Source: Pseudomonadota bacterium
GTDB taxonomy: Bacteria; Pseudomonadota; Gammaproteobacteria; Xanthomonadales; Xanthomonadaceae
Direction of reading: 5' to 3'
Assembly: GCA_023419315.1 (NCBI GenBank)
Contig: JAEZYE010000024.1
Coordinates: 62,001 to 126,000 of the forward strand
Length of the DNA: 64,000 bases
Shown here: positions 35,321 to 42,960 of the stretch, piece after piece
Position numbering within the stretch: position 1 is the first letter of the stretch
Layout: each line of letters opens with the position of its first letter
Program-made: the position numbers and the translations under genes
Notes under the pieces: model-generated
What the model was told of the DNA's origin: nothing
Database searches by the model: none
Seen by the model: only the letters and a program-made list of their open reading frames with translations

Positions 35321-36721
35321 TTACAGCACTTCCGACGCGTAGTCGGCCAGGCGCGAGCGTTCGCCGCGACGCAGGGTGATGTGCGCGCTGTGCGCCCATC
35401 CCTTGAAGCGATCGACGGCGTACGTCAGGCCCGACGTGGTTTCGGTGAGGTAGGGCGTATCGATCTGCTCGACATTGCCGAGGCAGACGATTTTCGTACC
35501 CGGGCCGGCGCGCGTGATCAGCGTCTTCATCTGCTTGGGCGTGAGGTTCTGTGCTTCGTCGAGAATCAGGTAGCGGCTGAGGAACGTGCGCCCGCGCATG
35601 AAGTTCATCGAACGGATCTTGATGCGGCTGGCGAGCAGATCATTCGTCGCCGCGCGGCCCCACGCGCCGCCTTCCTGGTTGTGCGTCAACACTTCCAGGT
35701 TGTCGGTGAGCGCGCCCATCCACGGCGTCATCTTTTCCTCCTCGGTGCCGGGCAGGAAGCCGATGTCCTCGCCGACGCTGACGGTCGCGCGCGTCATGAT
35801 GATCTCGCGGTAACGCTGCTGGTCCATCGTCTGCGCCAATCCCGCCGCCAGCGCCAGCAAGGTCTTGCCGGTGCCGGCGGTGCCGAGCAGGGTGACGAAA
35901 TCGATTTCCGGATCCATCAGCGCGTTGAGCGCGAAATTCTGTTCGCGATTGCGTGCGGCGATGCCCCATACCGCATGCTGGCCGCTGCGGAAATCGTCGA
36001 CGATGGTCAACGTCGCGCGGCGATCCGGGGTCACCTTGACCACGCGCAGCTCGACTTCATCGTCGCCGGGCAGGTAGAGGTACTGGTTGGGATACCAGTC
36101 CTCGTCTTCGGCAAGCGTCACCTCGTAACTGGTGCGGCCCTTGTCGCTCCAGCTGCGCAGATCCGCGTTGTGCTTGTGCCAGAAATCCTCCGACAGCTCG
36201 GTCGCGCCGGTGTAGAGCAGGCTGAAATCGTCGAGCGCGCGATCGTTCTCGTAGTCTTCGGCCTGGAGGCCGCTGATCGACGCCTTGATGCGCAGGTTGA
36301 TGTCCTTCGACACCAGGATCACCGGCACTTCCGGATGGTCCTCGCGCAGCGCCAGCACCGCCGCAAGGATCTTGTTGTCCGGCGCCACCGCGCCGAAAGT
36401 GCGGCCGGGATCGACCGGCTTGACCTGGAAATGCAGCTTGCCGATTTCGCTGCGCGCCTTCAGCTGCAGACCCTGCGGATGCGTGAGCGTGATGCCGGAC
36501 TGGATCCGGTCGGCGCCGGCGCCTTCGATCAGTTCGTCCAGGAAACGGCTGACCTGGCGTGCGTTGCGGCTGACCTCGGACGTGCCTTTCTTGGCGTTGT
36601 CGAGTTCCTCGATCACCTGCATGGGCAGGAAGACGTCGTGCTCCTCGAACTTGAACAACGCCGTGGGGTCGTGCATGAGCACGTTGGTGTCCAACACATA
36701 GATGCGCTTGCTTCGGGTCAT
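35321..36721 (-). CDS. phoH: PhoH-family protein: PIN domain plus PhoH-type ATPase
   Basis: This 466-residue protein has an N-terminal PIN nuclease domain (residues about 5-135) with KRIYVLDTNVLMHDPTALFKFEEHDVFLPMQVIEELD carrying acidic active-site residues. The C-terminal PhoH ATPase (about 230-460) has Walker A in GTAGTGKTLLALAAG, Walker B in RYLILDEAQNL, and TRAGPGTKIVCLGN. This is the PhoH2-type (YlaK-like) architecture, linked to RNA unwinding and cleavage. The ATG at 36721 sits directly before the PIN domain. It is followed upstream on the same strand by bcp and gcvR, probably as one operon. Confidence 0.9.
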   Translation of the reverse strand: MTRSKRIYVLDTNVLMHDPTALFKFEEHDVFLPMQVIEELDNAKKGTSEVSRNARQVSRFLDELIEGAGADRIQSGITLTHPQGLQLKARSEIGKLHFQVKPVDPGRTFGAVAPDNKILAAVLALREDHPEVPVILVSKDINLRIKASISGLQAEDYENDRALDDFSLLYTGATELSEDFWHKHNADLRSWSDKGRTSYEVTLAEDEDWYPNQYLYLPGDDEVELRVVKVTPDRRATLTIVDDFRSGQHAVWGIAARNREQNFALNALMDPEIDFVTLLGTAGTGKTLLALAAGLAQTMDQQRYREIIMTRATVSVGEDIGFLPGTEEEKMTPWMGALTDNLEVLTHNQEGGAWGRAATNDLLASRIKIRSMNFMRGRTFLSRYLILDEAQNLTPKQMKTLITRAGPGTKIVCLGNVEQIDTPYLTETTSGLTYAVDRFKGWAHSAHITLRRGERSRLADYASEVL

Positions 36722-36833
36722 TCGGGCAAACCTCGGGAAGATGATGTGTAGACACGCGTCGCGGAAGACGCACAGCGCGAACCACCACACCCGCCGCGAC
36801 TCGGGATGGTGGAGGAAAGGGCGGGGGATTCGA

Positions 36834-37319
36834 TCACTGGGCCTGCAGCGCCTTCAATGCGTCCAGCACGGCCTGGGCGTGGCCGGGAACCTTCACCCCG
36901 CGCCATTCCTGGACGATGCGTCCTTCCGGCGAGATGAGGAATGTGCTGCGGACGACGCCGAGCACCTTGCGGCCATACATGTTCTTTTCGTGGATGACGT
37001 CGAACGCGCGGCACAGCGCTTCATCGCCGTCGCTCACCAGCGGAAAACGGAATCCCTGCCTGGTGCAGAAGTTGTCGTGCGATTTCACCGAATCGCGCGA
37101 AACGCCGAGGACCGCCGCGCCCAGCTTGCGGAACTTCGGCAGCAGCGCATTGAAATCCAGCCCTTCGGTAGTGCAGCCGGGTGTGCTGTCCTTCGGATAG
37201 AAGTACAGCACCAGCCATTGGCCGGCGAAATCGGAAAGGGTGGCGGTTTCGCCGCCGGAGAGCGCCAGCGGAAGTTTCAGCGTGGCTTTCGGAATCGACT
37301 GGGCCGTGTTCGCCGTCAT
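36834..37319 (-). CDS. bcp: Thioredoxin-dependent peroxiredoxin (BCP/PrxQ)
   Basis: This 161-residue peroxiredoxin has the catalytic region LYFYPKDSTPGCTTEGLDF; the Cys in P-G-C-T is the peroxidatic cysteine. The position five residues later, where many PrxQ proteins carry the resolving Cys, is Leu here, but a Cys occurs later in DNFCTRQGFRFPLVSDGD. It reduces peroxides with thioredoxin. The start lies 1 nt after the gcvR stop, so translation is probably coupled; gcvR-bcp is also the order in E. coli. Confidence 0.93.
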   Translation of the reverse strand: MTANTAQSIPKATLKLPLALSGGETATLSDFAGQWLVLYFYPKDSTPGCTTEGLDFNALLPKFRKLGAAVLGVSRDSVKSHDNFCTRQGFRFPLVSDGDEALCRAFDVIHEKNMYGRKVLGVVRSTFLISPEGRIVQEWRGVKVPGHAQAVLDALKALQAQ

Positions 37320-37320
37320 C

Positions 37321-37881
37321 TCAGAACTTCATCGGATCCATGATCGCGTCCAGGTTCAGATGGTCGCAGAATTCCAGGAAATCATCGCGCAGCGCGGCGA
37401 TATGCATGTTGGCCGGCACCCCGATGGTCACCTGCGCGGAGAACATTTCCGCACCGGTCTGCATGGCGCGGTAGCGCGTGCTCTGCAGGTTCTCGATCGT
37501 GATGCCCTGGCGGTCGAAGAAATCGGCGAGCTGGAACAGGATGCCCGGTTTATCCGCGGCGATGACTTCCACGATGTAGGGCAGCAGGTTGGACTGCACC
37601 ACTTTCGGACCGGTGCGATACCAGACCAGCTTGAGGCCTTCTTCGCGCTCCAGCCGCGTGAGCATGGCTTCGAGCTTGGCGACCGAATCCCAGGAGCCGG
37701 TCGCCAGCGCCGTCACCGAAACGTCACGTCCGACCGTCGAGAGCCGCGCATCCACCAGATTGCATCCGCTGTCCGTAATCCGGCGCGTCACCGACAACAA
37801 GGGTGACTCCGGATGCGTCGTGTAGGCGTTGATCAGGAGATGGTTTTCGTTCGGCGAAGGCCGGGGCGTGGTATCGGTCAA
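37321..37881 (-). CDS. gcvR: GcvR-like glycine cleavage system repressor (two ACT domains)
   Basis: This protein is 186 residues from a TTG at 37881, which has GGAAG five nt upstream. The frame opens at 37983, but the extra N-terminal sequence is not ACT-like. Two ACT domains are visible: NHLLINAYTTHPESPLLSVTRRITDSGCNLVDARL and YIVEVIAADKPGILFQLADFFDRQGITIENLQS. In E. coli GcvR binds GcvA with glycine and represses gcvTHP. The gcvR-bcp pair divergent from dapA matches E. coli synteny and supports the call. Confidence 0.85.
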   Translation of the reverse strand: MTDTTPRPSPNENHLLINAYTTHPESPLLSVTRRITDSGCNLVDARLSTVGRDVSVTALATGSWDSVAKLEAMLTRLEREEGLKLVWYRTGPKVVQSNLLPYIVEVIAADKPGILFQLADFFDRQGITIENLQSTRYRAMQTGAEMFSAQVTIGVPANMHIAALRDDFLEFCDHLNLDAIMDPMKF

Positions 37882-38028
37882 AGCGGCTTCCGGCAAGGCG
37901 GTGAGTCTGAATGGCGGCCCGGAACGGCCCAGGCGCGGGAACCAGCATACTTGCCCGCGGTTTCGCGCCGCAAGTAACATCACGCCGTGCGCGGCATTCC
38001 GCGTGGCCCCCTATTCAGAAGGCAGCAC

Positions 38029-38937
38029 TTGGCTCTTTCCGGCAGCATCACCGCACTTGTCACGCCCTTCAACGCGGCAGGTGAACTCGATCTCGATGCC
38101 TGGCGCCGTCTGCTCAACCAGCAGCTCGACGGGGGCACGCAAGGCATCGTCGTTGCCGGTTCGACCGGCGAAGCAGCGGCGCTGACGGATGACGAATACG
38201 AGCGCGTGCTGCGCATCGCGGTGGAAGTCGTGGGCGGTCGCATTCCGGTGCTGGCTGGCACCGGGCAGATGAACACCGCAAAGACCATCACGCAGACGCG
38301 ACTGGCGCAGGCGGCGGGAGCGGAGTTCGCGCTGGTCGTGACGCCGCCGTACGTGCGCCCGACGCAGGCCGGACTGGTCGCTCACTACCGCGCCGTCGCC
38401 GAGCAGGGCGGCCTGCCGATCGTGCTGTACAACGTGCCGGGCCGGACCGGCTGCGATCTTCTGCCCGAAACCGTCGCGCAGCTCGCACCGCATCCGCACA
38501 TCGTCGGCATCAAGGAAGCGCGTCCAGAAGCCGATCGCATGACGGCGTTGATTGCCTTGCGCCGTGACGATTTCGTCATCCTCAGCGGCGATGATCCAAC
38601 AGCCGGGCGTGCGATGCTCGCCGGGGCCGATGGCCTGATTTCGGTGGGGTCCAACGCACTGCCGCGGACCTTCCGCCTGCTGTGCGAACGAGCGCGCAGC
38701 GGCGATGCGGCCGCGGTCGCGCGACTGGACGCCGCGCTGCACGGGATCTACGGCTTCCTCGGCGTGGAATCCAATCCGATTCCGGTCAAGGCGCTGCTGC
38801 AGCGCCAGGACATCGGCAGCGGTTTGCGCCTGCCGTTGCTCGAACTTTCGCAATCCCATCACGGCGCCGCTGATCGCTTGGCGGCTCTGGCCGTGGAACT
38901 CGAAGAACAATCCAGCCGCGAAACCATCGCGGCCTGA
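38029..38937 (+). CDS. dapA: 4-hydroxy-tetrahydrodipicolinate synthase
   Basis: From a TTG at 38029 (AAGG 6 nt upstream) this is 302 residues, close to the usual 292. It has SGSITALVTPF at the N-terminus, the substrate loop VVAGSTGEAAALTDDEYERVL, catalytic Tyr in PIVLYNVPGRTGCDL and the Schiff-base Lys in IVGIKEARPEADR. It condenses pyruvate and aspartate semialdehyde in lysine/DAP synthesis. An upstream GTG at 37987 would add 14 residues with no family match. The bamC-like gene follows 16 nt downstream, as in enterics. Confidence 0.93.
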   Translation: MALSGSITALVTPFNAAGELDLDAWRRLLNQQLDGGTQGIVVAGSTGEAAALTDDEYERVLRIAVEVVGGRIPVLAGTGQMNTAKTITQTRLAQAAGAEFALVVTPPYVRPTQAGLVAHYRAVAEQGGLPIVLYNVPGRTGCDLLPETVAQLAPHPHIVGIKEARPEADRMTALIALRRDDFVILSGDDPTAGRAMLAGADGLISVGSNALPRTFRLLCERARSGDAAAVARLDAALHGIYGFLGVESNPIPVKALLQRQDIGSGLRLPLLELSQSHHGAADRLAALAVELEEQSSRETIAA

Positions 38938-38953
38938 ACCCAGGAGAAGCTCC

Positions 38954-39472
38954 ATGCGTTTGTCCCCTTCGCTTTCGCGTCCGCTCGCACTCGCGCTGCT
39001 GGCCGTATCCGTTGCCGGCCTGTCGGGCTGCAAGTGGTTCGGCAAGAAGGGCCCCAAGGGCGACTACGCGCTCAGCCCCGAAACGCGTCCGCTGGAAGTG
39101 CCGCCGGATCTGAACCTGCCCAGCACTTCGGCTGCGATGCAACTGCCGAACACCGCGTCACAGGTGCGTGCGCAGAGCCAGGCCGCGACCGCGTCGCCGA
39201 CCAGCTTCAACGTAATCGGCAGCAGCCGCGACGATGCCTTCAACAAGGTGGGCGAAGCGCTTGCCGGCATCGAAGGCGTCACCATCGTGACGCGTGCACA
39301 GATGCTGGGCAGCTATGACCTGTCGTACGAAGGCAGCAATTTCCTCGTGCGCGTGGCCGCTGCCGGCGCCGACGCCAACGTTTCGGCGGTGGATCCGCGT
39401 GGCCTGCCGGCCAGCGGGGATGCGCCGGCCAAGCTTATCGCCGCACTCAAGGCGAAGCTCGGCGTGCAGTAA
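38954..39472 (+). CDS. Short BamC-like (NlpB/DapX) lipoprotein
   Basis: This 172-residue lipoprotein has a signal peptide ending in the lipobox L-S-G-C. After the Cys it has KWFGKKGPKGDYALSPETRPLEVPPDLNLPSTS, matching the unstructured BamC N-terminal segment that packs on BamD. One C-terminal helix-grip-like domain follows (residues about 95-170). E. coli BamC is 344 aa with two such domains, so one domain appears missing; no frameshift is seen. The position directly after dapA, with AGGAG 7 nt upstream, is the conserved bamC location. It probably associates with the BAM outer-membrane assembly complex. Confidence 0.78.
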   Translation: MRLSPSLSRPLALALLAVSVAGLSGCKWFGKKGPKGDYALSPETRPLEVPPDLNLPSTSAAMQLPNTASQVRAQSQAATASPTSFNVIGSSRDDAFNKVGEALAGIEGVTIVTRAQMLGSYDLSYEGSNFLVRVAAAGADANVSAVDPRGLPASGDAPAKLIAALKAKLGVQ

Positions 39473-39535
39473 GCACTCCGGAAGTTGCGGTCCGCATCCC
39501 TCCGGATCCGGGCCGCAACGCCTGCCGTCACCGCA

Positions 39536-39562
39536 ATGAAAAAGGCGCCGCAAGGCGCCTTT
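39536..39562. terminator. Intrinsic terminator between bamC-like and fdxA
   Basis: The hairpin AAGGCGCC-GCAA-GGCGCCTT has A-rich sequence on its left and T-rich on its right (AAAAAGG...CCTTTCT), so it can serve the convergent bamC-like gene and fdxA. A second, weaker inverted repeat (GTTGCGG/CCGCAAC) lies just before it at about 39484-39520. Confidence 0.8.
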
Positions 39563-39588
39563 CTCGTGTCCGCGAATCCGTGCCGGAA

Positions 39589-39912
39589 TCAGCGCTCCAG
39601 CAGCGGCAGCTTGCCGGGTTTGCCGTCCCATTCCTTCGCGTCCGGCAGCGGTTCCTTGCGGGTGGTGATGACGGGCCACGCGCGCGAAAGCTCGGCGTTC
39701 AACGCGACATAGTTCTCCTGTCCGGCCGGGACATCGTCTTCCGGATAGATCGCGTTGATCGGGCACTCCGGTTCGCACAGGGTGCAATCAATGCACTCGT
39801 CCGGATCGATCACCAGGAAGTTCGGACCTTCGTGGAAGCAGTCGACCGGGCAGACCTCCACGCAGTCGGTGTATTTGCACTTGATGCAGTTCTCGGTGAC
39901 AACGAAAGGCAT
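39589..39912 (-). CDS. fdxA: Seven-iron ferredoxin
   Basis: This 107-residue protein starts MPFVVTENCIKCKYTDCVEVCPVDCFHEG (3Fe-4S/4Fe-4S ligands) followed by the second motif CIDCTLCEPECPINAIYPEDDVP. Sequence and length match the FdxA family with [3Fe-4S] and [4Fe-4S] clusters. It transfers electrons in the cytoplasm; the partner is unknown. The ATG at 39912 directly precedes the conserved MPFVVT; the frame opens nine codons upstream but that part is not conserved. Confidence 0.93.
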   Translation of the reverse strand: MPFVVTENCIKCKYTDCVEVCPVDCFHEGPNFLVIDPDECIDCTLCEPECPINAIYPEDDVPAGQENYVALNAELSRAWPVITTRKEPLPDAKEWDGKPGKLPLLER

Positions 39913-40077
39913 TGGATTGCGATCAGAGCGGGAAACCACGCAAGTTTAATGCAATCGCATCATTCTCACGGTCCTGCGGGATCATTCGATGCGTCCCGGA
40001 CCTGCGTCCGGATGTCGCAGGCAGTCGGGACGGTGGTGATGACGCCCACGGGTCACGCTACCGCTCCGCTCGCGCAA

Positions 40078-40093
40078 GTTCCATATTTGGAAC
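40078..40093. promoter_or_regulatory. Perfect palindrome upstream of the pirin gene
   Basis: GTTCCA-TATT-TGGAAC forms 6-bp perfect arms around a 4-bp AT spacer in a short AT-rich stretch within a GC-rich genome. The right arm overlaps a possible -35 (TTGGAA at 40088) with a -10-like CTATTT about 18 bp further on, before the pirin ATG at 40175. It could be an operator for a dimeric regulator; no regulator gene is adjacent. The remaining intergenic sequence (39913-40077) has nothing else I can assign beyond the fdxA promoter. Confidence 0.4.
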
Positions 40094-40174
40094 AAATGGT
40101 TGGTTGACGGTCTATTTATCCCAAAAACAAAAGAAATCATGCTGCGCGCCACTTCACCCACAGCGGAGATTTCC

Positions 40175-40879
40175 ATGATTGCCCTGCGCCCTGCTTCCGA
40201 ACGCGGCCATGCCAACCACGGTTGGCTCGACTCCTGGCACAGCTTCTCGTTCGCGGGCTATCACGATGATCGCCATGTCCATTGGGGCCCGCTGCGGGTC
40301 ATCAATGAAGATCGCGTCGCCGCGGGTCAGGGCTTCGGCCAGCATGGCCATCGCGACATGGAGATCATCAGCTACGTGCTGGAAGGTGCGCTGGGGCACA
40401 AGGATTCGATGGGCAACAGTTCCAGCATCGTGCCCGGCGATGTGCAGCGGATGAGCGCCGGCACCGGCGTGCAGCATTCCGAGTTCAACTACAGCCAGTC
40501 CGGCACGACGCACTTCCTGCAGATCTGGATTATTCCGGATCGCCAGGGCGTGGCGCCGTCGTACGAGGAGAAGAAGTTCTCAGCCGAGGAAAAGCAGGGC
40601 CGCCTGCGCTTGATCGCCAGCCCCGACGGTGCGGACGGGTCCGTCAGCCTCCATCAGGATGCGCGTTTGTATGCCGGCCTTTTCGACGGTGAGGAACGCG
40701 CCGAGCTTTCCCTGGCCGAGGGCCGGCTGGGCTACGTGCATGTCGCGCGTGGCGAGGTCAGCGTCAACGGACACACGCTGGCGGCGGGCGACGCGCTGCT
40801 CTACGAAGGCGAACCGCTGGTCAGCATCGCCGGTGGACGCGGCGCCGAAGTGCTGGTGTTCGATCTGCCCAGGCTTTGA
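40175..40879 (+). CDS. Pirin-family protein (YhhW-like bicupin)
   Basis: This 234-residue protein is a two-cupin pirin: LDSWHSFSFAGYHDDRHVHWGPLRVINEDRVAAGQGFGQHGHRDMEIISYVLEGALGHKDSMGN carries the metal ligands (His pair in H-G-H-R-D-M-E, then His in LGH). RMSAGTGVQHSEFN supplies another ligand. E. coli YhhW (231 aa) has quercetin 2,3-dioxygenase activity. The start at 40175 has GGAG about 7 nt upstream. It ends before a strong bidirectional hairpin. The palindrome upstream suggests it has its own regulated promoter. Confidence 0.9.
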   Translation: MIALRPASERGHANHGWLDSWHSFSFAGYHDDRHVHWGPLRVINEDRVAAGQGFGQHGHRDMEIISYVLEGALGHKDSMGNSSSIVPGDVQRMSAGTGVQHSEFNYSQSGTTHFLQIWIIPDRQGVAPSYEEKKFSAEEKQGRLRLIASPDGADGSVSLHQDARLYAGLFDGEERAELSLAEGRLGYVHVARGEVSVNGHTLAAGDALLYEGEPLVSIAGGRGAEVLVFDLPRL

Positions 40880-40907
40880 ACGGAGCGCTTCCGGACCGCG
40901 GAAACAG

Positions 40908-40933
40908 CAACGCCGGCCTTAAGGCCGGCGTTG
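40908..40933. terminator. Strong palindromic hairpin between pirin and tRNA-Glu genes
   Basis: The sequence CAACGCCGGCCTT followed immediately by its exact reverse complement makes a 26-nt perfect palindrome. It lies 28 nt after the pirin stop and 17 nt beyond the 3' end of the oppositely oriented tRNA gene. It probably ends both transcripts; T-runs are short. Confidence 0.7.
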
Positions 40934-40950
40934 TGGTGTCTGGGCCGGAA

Positions 40951-41025
40951 TGGCGCTCCCTAGGGGACTCGAACCCCTGTTTTAGCCTTGAGAGGGCCAC
41001 GTCCTAACCACTAGACGAAGGGAGC
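40951..41025 (-). tRNA. tRNA-Glu (anticodon CTC)
   Basis: On the minus strand the gene begins GCTCCCTTCGTCTAGTGGTT. It has an acceptor stem GCTCCCT/AGGGAGC, a D-loop, and an anticodon loop CTCTCAA with CTC as the anticodon. The T-arm reads AGGGGTTCGAGTCCCCT. The sequence ends in discriminator G and an encoded CCA (40951-40953). The length is 75 nt including CCA. The sequence resembles bacterial tRNA-Glu throughout. A promoter with TATACT and TTGCCG lies upstream, shared in the opposite direction with pcnB. Confidence 0.95.
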
Positions 41026-41027
41026 GT

Positions 41028-41082
41028 TTGGGTGATGCCGGCGAAGCACATTAGTATATGCGGCCATCGTGGCGGCCGGCAA
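41028..41082. promoter_or_regulatory. Interlaced divergent promoter for tRNA-Glu and pcnB
   Basis: One short AT-rich site, TTAGTATATG at 41051-41060, can serve as -10 on both strands. On the plus strand TTGGGT (41028) - 18 bp - TAGTAT (41052) points to pcnB. On the minus strand TTGCCG (41082 to 41077) - 18 bp - TATACT (41058 to 41053) points to tRNA-Glu. Each -35 lies on the far side of the shared -10. Transcription start sites are inferred, not observed. Confidence 0.55.
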
Positions 41083-41115
41083 TCGGCGATCACGGTGCCC
41101 ACGCTCCCGGACGGA

Positions 41116-42441
41116 ATGGCCACCATTACACCGAACACTTCCCTGCGCATCATCCCCCGCGACCAGCATCCGATTTCGCGCAAGGAGATCAGTCCCAATG
41201 CGCTGCGCGTGCTGTATCGGCTGCGGGATGCCGGCTTTGCCAGCTATCTGGTTGGCGGCGCCGTGCGCGATCTGCTTGTAGGCGGACATCCGAAGGACTT
41301 CGATGTCGCGACCGACGCCACGCCGGAACAGGTCAAGCAGTTGTTCCGCAATTGCCGGTTGATTGGACGCCGGTTCCGCCTGGCGCATGTCGTCTTCGGC
41401 AGCGAGATCATCGAGGTCGCCACGTTCCGCGCCAACAGCGATGACGGCAGCGGTGATCGCGAAATGGAAAACGGCCGGCTGGTGCGCGACAACGTATACG
41501 GCAGCATCGAGGATGACGCCGTACGCCGCGACTTCACCGCCAATGCGCTCTATTACGCCATCGAGGATTTCTCGGTGCGCGACTACGTCGGCGGCTTCGA
41601 AGACGTGCAGGCGCGGCAGCTCAAGCTCATCGGCGATCCGGAGCAGCGTTACCGGGAGGATCCGGTGCGCATGCTGCGCGCGGTGCGACTGGCCGCCAAG
41701 CTGGATTTCGAAATCGAAACAGGTACCGCCGAGCCGATCGCGCGCCTGGCGCCGCTGCTCGGCGACGCCGCGCCCGCGCGCCTGTTCGAGGAAATCCTCA
41801 AGATGTTCCTGTCCGGCCATGCGGTGGCGAGCTTCGAAGGGCTCGAACGCTTCGGTTTGCTGGGCGCGCTGCTGCCGGAAACCGCCGCCGCGCTCAAATC
41901 CAATCGCAGCGGTGCGCTGCGACGGATGGTGATCGAAGGGCTTTCGGGAACGGATCGCCGCGTCGCCAATGACGAGCCGGTGTCGCCGGCATTCCTGTTC
42001 GCCCTGCTGTTGTGGCCGGCCTATTGCCGCGCGCTGATGGGATTGCAGGCCGAAGGCGTGCATGCGGAAGAAGCCCAGCGCCGTGCTGCGGATCGCGTCA
42101 CCCTGCACCAGCTCAATACCGTTGCGTTGCCGCGCCGGTTCTCGCTGCCCATGCAGGAAATCTGGCTGCTGCAGTCGCGGTTTTCCCAGCGCCAGCGCAA
42201 GCGCGTGATGCGTCTGCTCACCCATCCGCGTTTCCGTGCGGCATTCGATTTCCTCGTGCTTCGCCTGGCGGCGTCCAGCGAGCATGCCGAAGACGTCGCG
42301 TTCTGGCGCGAAGCGCAGGCGCAGTCACCGGACGCATTGGCCAGTTCGCTGGGCACGCAGGCCGGCGGACCCGGCGATGAAGCCGGCATGCGCAAGCGCC
42401 GCCGTCGCCGCCGTCGCAGCGGTCCTTCGTCCGCCGAATAA
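41116..42441 (+). CDS. pcnB: Poly(A) polymerase I
   Basis: From the ATG at 41116 this is 441 residues (E. coli PcnB 465). The nucleotidyltransferase domain has YLVGGAVRDLLVGGHPKDFDVATDATPEQVKQLFRNCRLIGRRFRLAHV with the G-G and D-x-D active-site residues. DDAVRRDFTANALYY and RYREDPVRMLRAVRLAAKL, the tRNA nucleotidyltransferase/PAP signature, follow. The C-terminus is an Arg-rich tail (RKRRRRRRRSG), typical of PcnB. It adds poly(A) tails to RNA 3' ends, promoting decay. The order pcnB-folK-panB follows, as in E. coli. Confidence 0.93.
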   Translation: MATITPNTSLRIIPRDQHPISRKEISPNALRVLYRLRDAGFASYLVGGAVRDLLVGGHPKDFDVATDATPEQVKQLFRNCRLIGRRFRLAHVVFGSEIIEVATFRANSDDGSGDREMENGRLVRDNVYGSIEDDAVRRDFTANALYYAIEDFSVRDYVGGFEDVQARQLKLIGDPEQRYREDPVRMLRAVRLAAKLDFEIETGTAEPIARLAPLLGDAAPARLFEEILKMFLSGHAVASFEGLERFGLLGALLPETAAALKSNRSGALRRMVIEGLSGTDRRVANDEPVSPAFLFALLLWPAYCRALMGLQAEGVHAEEAQRRAADRVTLHQLNTVALPRRFSLPMQEIWLLQSRFSQRQRKRVMRLLTHPRFRAAFDFLVLRLAASSEHAEDVAFWREAQAQSPDALASSLGTQAGGPGDEAGMRKRRRRRRRSGPSSAE

Positions 42442-42451
42442 GCAGAACCCG

Positions 42452-42943
42452 ATGAGCGAGTCCGTTCTCGCCTGCGTCGGGCTGGGCGCCAATCTCGGCG
42501 ATCCGGCCGAAACGCTGCTGGCCGCGTGCGAACGCATGGCCCGATTGCCGCACACACGGTTGCTGCGCACATCGCGGCTGTATCGCACACCCGCCTGGGG
42601 CATCGAGGCGCAACCCGACTTCGTCAATGCGGTGGCGCTGTTGCAGACCGCGCTCGAACCGGTGCCACTGCTGCAGGCGCTGCTCGGCCTGGAGCGGGAT
42701 TTCGGCCGGGATCGCAGCCGCGAACTGCGCTGGGGGCCGCGCACGCTGGATCTCGATCTGCTTCTGTACGGAGACCGGGTGATCGACGTGGCCGGCTTGC
42801 AGGTGCCGCATCCGCGCCTGCATGAGCGCGCCTTCGCGCTCGTGCCGCTGCTGGAGGTCGCGCCCGAAGCGCGCATTCCCGGCCACGGCGCCGTGCGGGA
42901 TGCAGTGTCCGCGCTCGATCGGTCGAACATCCAGCCGTTATGA
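42452..42943 (+). CDS. folK: 2-amino-4-hydroxy-6-hydroxymethyldihydropteridine pyrophosphokinase
   Basis: This 163-residue enzyme has the HPPK pattern: ACVGLGANLGDPAETLLAA at the N-terminus, LYRTPAWGIEAQPDFVNAV, and RWGPRTLDLDLLLYGDRVIDVAGLQVPHPRLHERAFALVPL, which contains the Mg-binding D-L-D. It pyrophosphorylates the pterin in folate synthesis. The ATG at 42452 lies 10 nt after pcnB. Length is normal (E. coli 159 aa). Confidence 0.94.
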   Translation: MSESVLACVGLGANLGDPAETLLAACERMARLPHTRLLRTSRLYRTPAWGIEAQPDFVNAVALLQTALEPVPLLQALLGLERDFGRDRSRELRWGPRTLDLDLLLYGDRVIDVAGLQVPHPRLHERAFALVPLLEVAPEARIPGHGAVRDAVSALDRSNIQPL

Positions 42944-42946
42944 GCG

Positions 42947-42960
42947 GATAATGCATCCCC
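42947..42960 (+). promoter_or_regulatory. -10-like element directly before panB
   Basis: GATAAT at 42947-42952 lies 8 nt before the panB ATG at 42961, between the folK stop and panB, and no Shine-Dalgarno is present. A transcript starting 7-8 nt downstream of this hexamer would be leaderless or nearly so. The -35 region is weak. Confidence 0.4.
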
